NCBI GenBank assembly: GCA_029255685.2
Contig: CM055313.2
Span: 28,516,579 to 28,580,578 of the forward strand
DNA: 64,000 nt
Direction: 5' to 3'
From: Silene conica
Taxonomy: Eukaryota; Streptophyta; Magnoliopsida; Caryophyllales; Caryophyllaceae
Part shown: positions 35,201 through 43,086 of the stretch, in pieces
Position numbering within the stretch: the stretch's first letter is position 1
Layout: every line of letters begins with the position of its first letter
Position numbers and translations under genes: made by a program
Notes under the pieces: generated by a model
What the model was told of the DNA's origin: nothing
The model's input: only the letters and a program-made list of their open reading frames with translations
Database searches by the model: none

Positions 35201-36275
35201 GCAGGTCCACCTCACCCTTGATTAGGGGTTCTTGGTTTCGGAGGCCCTGCACATGATTACATAGATGAGAACCACAACCAGTATCAAGTACCCAAGTTCC
35301 GCAACTTGCGTGGTTAATCTCAATCATGTGAATAAAAGAAGAAGAAGACATACCAACAGGAGTAACACGGCCTGCTTTGATGTCCTCGCGATACACGGGG
35401 CATGAGCGCCTCCAATGCCCAGTCTTGTGGCAATGGTGACATTCTATGCTTGTATCCTTGCTCTTTGTCTTGCCTTGTGAGTTACTCGACTCACCAGGCC
35501 CACTCTTAGCAAATCCTGGTTTCTTGAACCTGGGCCTACCTACCGCTAGGTCGCCCTGAGCTTTAGCCTTCCCTTTACCTTTTCCCTTACTTGAGATCAT
35601 GAGAACATCCTGCTTTAGACTCCCACTCAACTTTAGATCCTTCTCAGTCTGTACGAGAAGGGAGTGGAGCTCATGGGGAGTCTTCTTCATGTCGTTCATG
35701 TAGTAGTTGGCCCTAAAGAGGGCGAACCCATCATGAAGCGAATGAAGCATGCGATCAACGATGATGTTCTCACTGATCTTGCAGTTTAGGGACTCCAGTT
35801 TCTCGATATTCTCAATCATGTTGAGAATATGTGGGCTAACAGCTTGGCCCTTCTGGAGTTTCGCCTCAAAGAAGCGACAGGTATGCTCATAAGAAACGAT
35901 TCTCGGAGCCTTGGAGAATTCGTTAGTGAGCGTGGTGAAAATCTTGTTTGCACCATGGGTTATGAAGCGTCTTTGCAAATTGGATTCCATTGCATAGATG
36001 AGTACGTTCTTTATCGCACCTGCTTCCATAACGAAATCGCTATGAGCGCGAATTTCGTTGGCTCTAGCTCCAGTTCCTGGGTGTGGCGGAATGGGCTCAG
36101 TTAAGAACTTGAGCTTTCCGTCAGCAATGGCAGCATTCCGTAGTGCTGCCTCCCAGTCAGAGAAGTTTGACCCATCATTCCTCAGTCTAGTTGACTGATT
36201 CATGGAGTCCATGAAGGCTTTCAGCCAGGATTCACGTGCTAGCTTGGCACTTGGCATTGGGTATTCACCAGCCAT
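32244..36275 (-). CDS. Copia-1 gag-pol polyprotein, intact (1343 residues)
   Basis: A single uninterrupted frame from ATG at 36275 to the stop at 32244, with all Ty1/copia domains in order. The N-terminus is a gag of the UBN2 type. A CCHC zinc knuckle has C279, C282, H287 and C292. The protease site is D331-T-G. A GAG-pre-integrase zinc region includes the C-E-S-C-L-I-G-K motif near 497. Integrase has the triad D527, D590 and E626, with 35 residues between the last two. RT has Y-V-D-D at 1016-1019, and RNase H has D1189, E1230 and D1268. The protein would assemble virus-like particles, copy the RNA and integrate the DNA. No lesion is visible, unlike the related copia-2. Proteolytic cleavage sites cannot be placed by eye. 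Confidence 0.97.
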   Translation of the reverse strand: MAGEYPMPSAKLARESWLKAFMDSMNQSTRLRNDGSNFSDWEAALRNAAIADGKLKFLTEPIPPHPGTGARANEIRAHSDFVMEAGAIKNVLIYAMESNLQRRFITHGANKIFTTLTNEFSKAPRIVSYEHTCRFFEAKLQKGQAVSPHILNMIENIEKLESLNCKISENIIVDRMLHSLHDGFALFRANYYMNDMKKTPHELHSLLVQTEKDLKLSGSLKQDVLMISSKGKGKGKAKAQGDLAVGRPRFKKPGFAKSGPGESSNSQGKTKSKDTSIECHHCHKTGHWRRSCPVYREDIKAGRVTPVGMSSSSFIHMIEINHASCGTWVLDTGCGSHLCNHVQGLRNQEPLIKGEVDLRVGNGARVAAVSKGTYVIQLPSGFELFLYNCYYVPSLSKNIISVSALDKLGFSFVIENNSCIFSLHNMIYGKAVSMNGIYVLDQTTEILHVNNKRIKVGDKDQTYLWHCRMGHINEKRVKQLIQNGAISPFDFESYGTCESCLIGKMTRISFKGVGMRAADLLGLIHTDVCGPMSINAREGYRYFITFTDDLSRYGYVYLMKHKSESFDKFQEYQNRVQNQLGRKIKALRSDRGGEYLSHEFDQHLKDCGIVLQLTPPGTPQLNGVSERRNRTLLDMVRSMMSHTVVPDSLWGYALLSAALILNRSPSKAVDKTPFELWKGTVPNLSFIRVWGCEAYVKWRHEDKLGPRSVKTYFIGYPKGTFGHYFYSPTEQRVFVAASATFLEKEFLENKSSNRTFELSEVQEPTTEQPLEETVPSPEAAVDIPEEPRRSGRVSIPPDRYIGMVEEHDTDDVLLLEGNEPTTYKGAMTSSDSKLWLEAMQSEMDSMYENNVWDLVDLPAKVRPLQCKWLYKIKHAVEGQQDIHKARLVAKGFTQVPGLHYDEIFAPVVMLRSIRIILAIAAFHDYEIWQMDVKTAFLNGYLEEELYMVQPEGFIDPAHPKKVCKLKRSIYGLKQASWSWNHRFDQVIKENGFIRSVEEPCLYIKSSGSKIVFLVLYVDDILLIGNDIPLLSSVKAWLKNHFQMKDLGEAQRILGIRIYRDRSRRMLSLSQESYIEKILERFSMTNSKKGFLPMTPGLHLSKTQEAKSVEEKERMSRIPYASAIGSIMYAMICTRPDVAHALSMTSRFQAHPGEPHWMAVKNILKYLRRTKDWGLTYGGDSTLCATGYADASFQTDRDDSKSKSGLVFTLNGAAVSWKSSKQSVTADSTTESEYYAASEAAKEAIWMRQFLQGLSVVPSSNDPITVYCDNSGAIFQAKEHKSSSKARHVQRKAHLIRDYVEQKEILIEKIATDDNIADPLTKALPRDKHEGHIHSMGIGCVPKL

Positions 36276-38007
36276 TTTAGATTTACAGCAGTTTTAATGA
36301 ACGTGTTCTACACTGAAAAGAAGATAAGACAAAACCATATAAGCAACTTATTGTTGTGATTTAAGTCTATATTAAATTGAATTTAAACTTGTAGACTCAT
36401 GCATTTATATAATTGATCTCCCTCAAGAATTATATAAACGATCCCAAGACTCAGTTTCCGTATATTGATAAGCCCACAGTTTGGCTAATTCCAATCGTTG
36501 GAACTCTTGGTCGATAGATTTCCGTAAATCCTATCTATTAGTCCATCTCAGTCACTGGAATATTATCGAGTGACCATGATGTTGAGATAAAATAAATCAT
36601 CTGTTCCCACTTACCCGACGTAGAAGGGGTCATATTATGCCTACCGACGAAGAAGGGATTCATGGGAGGCTGATTTATAAAGACTAATCTCAATTTTTGG
36701 TTATACGAGGAAGACCCCATCAACTCTTATTTATCCATATTTAAGTGAACTAAAAACTAGCATTTGCGTGAATGAATTAAATAAAGTGATGGCTTTTAAA
36801 TTGACATGTGACATCTGTATTGTCACAGAAAACTAACGCGTGACCTCTACATGAGTCAGTTTTCAGGCATGATATAGGTGGTTTGGTTTTTAGGCGGAAT
36901 ATGATGCAAGCTATTATCGATGAAAGCGTAAAGATAAATGCAATAAACGTAAATAAAAGTCCTAGTGTGGCCTATCCTACCAAAATAAACATAAAACAAC
37001 TTGGAATCCACCGTTGGACCCTAGAAGCTTGTCTTGATGTTCTATCTTGGTCCTTGCAGCGGGAGTGAGCATCCGGTCTCCGTCTTGTCTTTGGTCTTCA
37101 CAAAATTACTAATTTAAATTACAAAAGTAATCCTAGATACATTCTAATTTAAATACAAAAGTAATTACATGGCAAAAACCCAAAACGGAGATTCAAGATC
37201 TCAAAATTACAAGCAAGATCGTGTCCCATCATTACGGTAACACAATCTTCTAAGGCCACACTAAGTTACAACCGTTTGCAAAAATAAATACGTTATTGAA
37301 AGCATTCAAGGCATTCACAAGACGATAAATAAAATGCATCAACTAAATAAAATTTATACATGACATAATACTGTTATTATGATTAATAAATTTATACCAA
37401 ACCACCTTTTTAAGATTAAAATTATGTGACTATACCGCTTTAATCACCAATTTTAATAAACATATAATCCATTATTTTAAACTGTTTTAAAACAATATGT
37501 ATCAATCGAGGGTGAACCGTTTCACTAAATAATATACTATTTCCGTATACAGTATATTATTTTAAGCCATGTGAAAATAAGAAAACAAGTTATTTTCGAA
37601 AAAGGGAGCCCGAAACATGAGCACTCGACCGAGATGCAGAGGCACTCGATCGAGTGCCAGTGTCACTCGATCGAGTGCAGCAGGGGCTCGATCGAGTGAC
37701 TCTTTAAAACGCAATCGCTGCACTTTTAAATCAAAACGGGTTTATAACATGGATTTAAAACGTGTAAATCATAAATAAACAACAACAAAAGATTCACATA
37801 TTGCTAAAAATATCGATTAATTAACAATATGCAAATTATAATCGAAAAACAAGAACGATTTCTCACAAAAATCACACGCACGGGCCTGGTACGAGGGCAC
37901 TCGATCGAGTGCAACAGGGACTCGATCGAGTGCCTGCGACAGAATGTACGGTTTTCAAAAATTTAATTCTTATGAAAGACACAATTGTAAAATTTTCATG
38001 GCCTAAG
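36276..38007 (-). other. Copia-1 5' leader
   Basis: About 1.7 kb between PBS and gag start with no supported gene. It contains the palindrome clusters at 37622-37698 and 37898-37932. The stretch nearest gag is related to the copia-2 leader, for example the CCTTCTTCGTCG phrase near 36650 and 50060. Confidence 0.65.
37622..37932. repeat. CACTCGATCGAGTG palindromes in the copia-1 leader
   Basis: The perfect 14-bp palindrome CACTCGATCGAGTG occurs at 37643-37656, 37664-37677 and 37898-37911. Close variants are at 37622, 37686-37698 and 37919-37932. They lie in two clusters, both between PBS and gag, where retroelement packaging and dimerisation signals usually reside. Confidence 0.9.
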
Positions 38008-38019
38008 GCTCTGATACCA
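38008..38019 (-). other. Copia-1 primer-binding site
   Basis: The minus strand reads TGGTATCAGAGC (initiator tRNA-Met), two bases from the 5' LTR. Confidence 0.92.
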
Positions 38020-38021
38020 CT

Positions 38022-39091
38022 TGTGGGGAATAAAACGCGTGTTCACCCTAAATTTGCAGGATTATAATGAAATATGCAATTGTGAATATTGTCATAAGAT
38101 TAAAAAACATGAGAAAAGAAGTACAACCTTTAGTCCTCGCGCAAAAGGCCTAAGAACAGGAATTAATGCAAATTCCCTCCTATAACTTGCACCCAAGACT
38201 TAGTTTGAGACGAGGCCGCGTGTGCTAGAAATCCTCTCCAATTGCCTTGCAATATAGGGAGAGCTATTTGAGTTTAGATGTGAGATTTGAGGTTTTGGGA
38301 GAAGAATGCTCTCAAAACCCTAATTTTACCCTGAGAGATTATGTTACAGTGCAACAAGAGTAACTGACATAAGGAGAGTCCTCCTCCTTATGTAGTTATT
38401 TCGGCCGAAAATAGGGTTTGGGTAGGAGTGGGCTTTCCACTCTTACCTTATCCCAATGCGTGATTCGACCCAATTAGCTTTAAGTTGTTCGCGGGTTTTA
38501 TTTATAAATCGTAACATGTTATCAGATATTAATACAGTCGATATATTAATAATGGTCTGACAAAATACGATATTGTATAATTACCCAAATTAATATAACT
38601 GTTTATATTAATACGCGAATACAATATTTAATTAAATATAACCGTTTATATTTAATTTACGAATTAATCATGTAATCCGTATTAGCTAAAATTATTTAAT
38701 CCGTATTAAATAATAATCTCAACATCTTATTGACTAATTTAATAGTCAATACCTCTGACTAACCGTTTAGTCATATCCGGCAAAATGTGACTGTATTTTC
38801 ATACCTTCACATCTCTCAAACGTGTCCTATAGGTGTGACGTATAGGGACCAGTTGACCACCGCCATCCGTATGACAATAACGTCAAACTTATCTAGCAAG
38901 CCAACCGTTATTGATAAACGTGGATCAACTAGTAATAATACAAAAGTATGCCCTTGTGATCCTTAAAGAGATTTAATAAGTCATTGTACTTAATTGTCAA
39001 GGACACCAGCCCCAACAATCTCCCACTTGTCCGCACAAGGGTATGTGCAATGACGTTATCACACTACATGTGGAGGACACAATCTCCAACA
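38022..39091 (-). repeat. Copia-1 right LTR (5' LTR, promoter copy)
   Basis: 1070 bp, matching the left LTR but for three bases. As the 5' LTR of a minus-strand element it should carry the promoter. Confidence 0.96.
38497..38506 (-). promoter_or_regulatory. Possible TATA box of copia-1
   Basis: The minus strand reads TATAAATAAA about 585 bases into the 5' LTR, also present in the 3' LTR at 30861-30870. The position is plausible for a U3/R border, but AT-rich sequence makes chance matches likely. Confidence 0.35.
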
Positions 39092-41177
39092 TCCCGAACA
39101 TAGATAAAACCCATAACCGGGGTGGCATTAGTTCATTACAATGATACACCAATCGTACCACCGCTATACATTCACAAACAAGGTGACATAACCGTCACTC
39201 ACATACACAGGATGACATAACCGTCACCCAACACAAGCTAGGTAACATAACCGTTACACGACTCAACTTAAGATAACATAACCGTTATCAAATTACAAGT
39301 AAAGCAACATAACCGTTACTCGACTCAATTCAACACAACATAACCGTTATCAAAACATAAGTCAAGCAACATAACCGTTACTCGACTCAACACAAGACAA
39401 CATAACCGTTGTCAATTTAACTCGAGCTAACATAACCGTTAACTAACTCATTTAAAACATGTGAGCTTCAAATCAATCAAGACAACACTTAAGCTAGTTT
39501 TGAGAAGCTAACTTGAAGCGGGAGACGGTTTCCCTTCCGGTTGCCCGGCCGGGGGGTCTTCCTCCTCAACTTAGCTACTAAAACGGCTTAAGCATTCAAC
39601 TGTACAACAACAACGGAAGTATAATTTACGAAACTCATATAATATATTCATATATCAAGGAGGAGAAGGAGAGGCAAAGCTTAACCAAGGGAATAAGTGC
39701 AAAGTAAAGAGAAGCAAGCAAAAAGGAAGAATTGAAGCCTTGGCATACACAAACAAGAGCGTTAATGGAGAATTGAAAACTCGGTTTCACAAGGGTCAAC
39801 TTCAAACGACTATATCTCGAGTTCTAGAGCTCCTATTGATGCAAGGCCAAGTGGAGGTGAAAGCTTGTGATCTTAGCTTTCCAACGATAGGTCACACGCC
39901 CCATTTGGATAAGAAACGAGAGAGATATGGCCTTTCGAAGATGCTGCTGTCAGACTAGACCGCCGCCTGCGCTAAATACCGCAGCCTGCGCATAGCCAGG
40001 CCGCACGCCTGCGTGGGTGGCCGCAGCCTGTGGTTCCCACGGGCTGCTGCCCAGCCGTGCTCAGTCCGTGCTCGCTCCTTGGTTCCTTATTCGACAATGC
40101 AAGATAGTTACTACGCAATATACCCAACACGTAACGCTATTCATTCTCGTATATATGACAACATGTACTCGTAACTAAACGATAACAAGCAACATTTATC
40201 AACTCAAACACGGATTAATCAATTGGAAATCATTATATTGATGAGACGAACTAAGCATGTGACGGATACTAACTTACCCATTAACTATAAGCGGCATTTA
40301 TCATTCAATACCACCAAATCAACCATGAATCTCATTTCAATCGATTAGAAGATAAATAAACAACTCAATACTTCCCAATTTAAGAAATCAATCAACACAA
40401 TGCTCATAATTTCAGAAATTAAACAACCACAACCATACACAATCCATTTTTGACTTAAAGTCGAGTTACCTCTCAAAGTTACCTTTAAGGCTCTTCAAAT
40501 CTTCAAAGAATCCTTCATTGGAGTCCATACATCCATTCTCGCTCAAGAACAAAAGGAAAAACGGGTCACAATCTAACCCTAGAAAAAAAAGGGGTTTTCC
40601 GAAAGCACAACAATACTAACTTTTGAAGACATGAGAAGAAGGAGAAGAAGAAGAGGAGAACATACCTACCAAGAACTCGGAATTTGAGCAAGGAACGAAG
40701 GCGGTAGAGGCGGATTTGTGTTCTTGAGGAACACCAACAATGGTGAAGGGTTTTGGTGTTTGTTGAAGAGGATGAAGGGAGTAAATGAGTTGTGTGGAAT
40801 GAATGAAACATAACACTAGGAGTATATGGGAGTTTTGAGTCGGGAATGACTCGGAATTCATTTAATGAGTCGGGATGGACTCGGATTTGACTAATTAAGA
40901 CGGAAACAACCTCTCAAGTCTATTATTACTCAAGATGGGACAAAAATATGCAAGTAAACCACATTTCATGAAATTATCCGCCATACATGTCATTTCTCGA
41001 AAATAAAAACCGAAACATAGATTTATAAAACTCGAAACATAAATTGTAACTAAAAAGCTTTAAAACGAAATATTCTTATTACAAAAAGATATTTACGAAA
41101 TTTACTAAAATATAAATTATTCTTGAAATTCAATTAAATCTTTAAATTTACAATACGGAAAATATCGGGGTGTTACA

Positions 41178-41363
41178 GTTGTCATGCTGCGTTTCCTTGA
41201 GAAGAGAGATTTCGGGGATTGCGATACTAAGAACACCTTCATCTTCTTGCTCTAATTGAATTTTCGAAAGAGCGATGGTCTCATTGGTGACCTTATCACA
41301 TGCCTTATACACCACATCGTACGTTCCCTCGCCTATCTTCTCCACTTTTTCATACTACTGCAT
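41178..41363 (-). pseudogene. Captured CDKA fragment: exon 1
   Basis: On the minus strand a frame with the CDKA N-terminus reads [32 protein letters not shown] and E-I-S-L-L-K-E, a clear match to plant CDKA. It is disabled at several places. The codon before Y-E-K-V is TAG (41355-41357) where CDKA has Gln. The glycine loop has Asp for Gly (G-T-Y-D). The ATP-contacting Lys of A-L-K-K-I is Ser (A-L-S-K-I), and the PSTAIRE cyclin-binding helix is changed to L-S-I-A-I-P-E. The exon is cut by gypsy-2 and continues at 23362-23369. Confidence 0.9.
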
Positions 41364-42110
41364 AAAAGACACAGTTTCAGCATAATATACCATAACAGCT
41401 GAATACGCATATACAAGTAAAAATAATGAAGGTGAATTAACCTTCTCCATTTGGGTCGACTGATGTTGCTATACTTGCAAAAATTGGCCAGCAATTAACA
41501 CAGAATCAGTGATTAATTAAAATTAATAAGCTACATTATGAATAACATCATTTTAGTTACATAATCGAAGAGATGAAGGGGATCGAAGGAAAATGAAGCA
41601 ATCAAACACATCTGACAAAAACTACGAATGAGGGCGATTGAAACTAATAGAAAAAAGAAACTCACAATGTAATTTGGAATCACCCAACACTAAATCATGA
41701 ATTTTCACTAATGTTATGTGTAACCGATAAAATAATGAAAAAAATAATAATAAGTAAACAATTCATAAAATTTATACATAGTCGTAGTCTCGCAGATGAA
41801 AAATTTGAAGAATCACTAGTACAATCAAGAGAAGTATGAACATGTATAAAAGTAAAAGAGAGAAACCTAGAGAGAATGAAGGAAGCAGGAGTGGCAATCC
41901 GGTACCTAGGGTTTGAAGAAGTGGTGAGGGTGACTTCAGCGTGGTGGACTTGGCGAAGTGGTGGTATTAGCGAACGATTAAGATATGGTGATGGTGACTT
42001 CAGCGTTGTTTATAGTTCTGGAAGCCAGCGACGGCGACGGAGATTTGAAGCTGGTGCGTGGGGGTAGATGGGGAAGAGAAAACGAGTGAGTAATAAACTT
42101 TGTTTAGGGA
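41364..42110 (-). other. CACTA-2 captured 5' flank, probably CDKA upstream sequence
   Basis: This lies upstream of the CDKA exon on the minus strand. It is AT-rich near the exon and C/T-rich further out (41870-42067), like a 5' leader with possible intron. A plus-strand open frame at 41876-42067 has low-complexity Arg content and no family match. No promoter motif stands out. Confidence 0.4.
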
Positions 42111-42377
42111 TTTAAAATAGAGAACGGGCATGGACTAGACCGTGCTCTTTGTTTTATCAAAGAGAACGATTTCATTTATTAACCGGTCTCTTTTCTATAT
42201 TATGACGGTTGGTCAAACCTAACCGTTCTCTTTGTTAATCTATGAGAACGGTTTAAACAAACAACCGTTCTCTATTGTAATTCCATATTCCCGCCCAAAC
42301 TAAAAATACAAAAGAGACCGGTTCCGCTATTAACCGTTCTTAAAGGGGCGTTCTCGTAGCCTTAAATTGTAGTAGTG
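42111..42377. repeat. CACTA-2 right subterminal and terminal repeats
   Basis: Copies of AGAGAACGGTT and AACCGTTCTCTTT in both orientations run up to the inverted terminus GTAGTAGTG at 42377. Confidence 0.88.
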
Positions 42378-42380
42378 TAA

Positions 42381-42921
42381 ACTCTCTCAGCCTCATCTCT
42401 GACAAACTTCGAAGCGGAATGTACAAGCTGGTTAAATTTGTCGGTGTACTCCTGAACGGACATCTTACCCTGCTTCAAATCCATGAACTCCTTAAGTCTC
42501 TGTGATCTAATAAGCTCCTTAGGATAAAATCTCGTCTCGAGCTTATCCTTAAAAGCCTCCCAATCGAACAAAGGATCAAAATGAAAGTCGGTCCGGTCAA
42601 TGCCCACCATCTATCGGCCTCTAGGGTCAAAAAGTGAGTGGCTAGCCGCACTCTATCCTCTCTGCCAACCGAATACATGGTGAATCTCTTTTCCCTCTCA
42701 CGGAACCACTCAGTAAGAGCTACCGGATCAACCTCGCCTCCATAAGTCTTCACGTGGCTCCTGGACATCTGGGATGCTATCGAAGAGAAGCTACCAGGAC
42801 GATTAGCCTCATTGCCTGGCGGTGGAGGAGGTGGAACAGTCTCTGCTTGCTGTCTCTGGTTCTCAAGCAACTGATGAAGTGCTTGCATTATAGTGTTCTC
42901 AGCAGCCGTGGTTTTCACCAT
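42381..42921 (-). pseudogene. Gypsy-1 gag, N-terminal part
   Basis: ATG at 42921. The frame has a Gln-rich helix, a P-P-P-P-P-P run, then the retrotransposon gag core with W-F-R-E-R-E-K-R-F and R-W-W-A-L-T. A one-base shift near 42600 moves the frame. The second part carries W-E-A-F-K-D-K-L-E-x-R-F-Y-P and the Q-G-K-M-S-V-Q-E-Y motif. It stops at the CACTA-2 insertion and resumes at 20539. Gag would form the particle shell. Confidence 0.88.
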
Positions 42922-43072
42922 CCTTCAAAAGAAAACAAGTGTTAACTTAGCAATTAGCATTCACAAATAGACTACAATATAAATCCTTAGATCTACCCAT
43001 CTCTCATTCATTATTTGTTTTATCTGGTCAAGTTAAGGTTGGGGGTCACATGAGTGCATTGGGAGCAATAAT

Positions 43073-43084
43073 GCTCTGATACCA
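43073..43084 (-). other. Gypsy-1 primer-binding site
   Basis: The minus strand reads TGGTATCAGAGC (initiator tRNA-Met), two bases from the right LTR. It marks the right LTR as the 5' LTR. Confidence 0.92.
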
Positions 43085-43086
43085 AC

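Larger units (their letters stand above)
30386..39091 (-). mobile_element. Copia-1: complete, young Ty1/copia retrotransposon
   Basis: TSD TCCCG (30381-30385, 39092-39096), two 1070-bp LTRs, PBS, long leader, a single uninterrupted gag-pol frame and PPT. Comparing the LTRs by eye gives three differences (about 0.3%). Every part needed for autonomous transposition appears present. It is the youngest layer of the nest. Relatedness to copia-2 (47841-53392) and to Copia-A is evident in the LTR ends and polyprotein. Confidence 0.96.
23375..41177 (-). mobile_element. Gypsy-2: large non-coding Tekay-related LTR element (LARD-like)
   Basis: The TSD is GTTGT (23370-23374, 41178-41182). The left LTR is 2967 bp, and the right LTR is also 2967 bp once copia-1 and one TSD copy are removed, which confirms the borders. 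The interior (26342-29499) has no gag or pol. PBS, PPT-adjacent inverted repeat, leader sequence and several LTR blocks match gypsy-1, so it belongs to the same clade and would depend on proteins from a relative. By eye the LTRs differ at about 30 positions (about 1%). Confidence 0.93.
29500..41177 (-). repeat. Gypsy-2 right LTR (5' LTR), split by copia-1
   Basis: The parts are 29500-30385 and 39097-41177. Removing copia-1 plus one TSD copy gives exactly the 2967 bp of the other LTR. Confidence 0.93.
20543..42377 (-). mobile_element. CACTA-2: gene-capturing (Pack-type) CACTA element carrying a CDKA fragment
   Basis: The ends are CACTACTACAAATTTGATC at 20543 and, inverted, CACTACTACAATTTAAGG at 42377. 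The TSD is TAA (20540-20542, 42378-42380), three bases as expected for CACTA. Removing it and one TSD copy rejoins the gypsy-1 gag frame without a gap. Without gypsy-2 the element is about 4.0 kb. It has no transposase gene. It carries exons of a plant CDKA gene and further exon-like blocks, all on the minus strand, so it is a non-autonomous element that captured host DNA. Confidence 0.9.
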
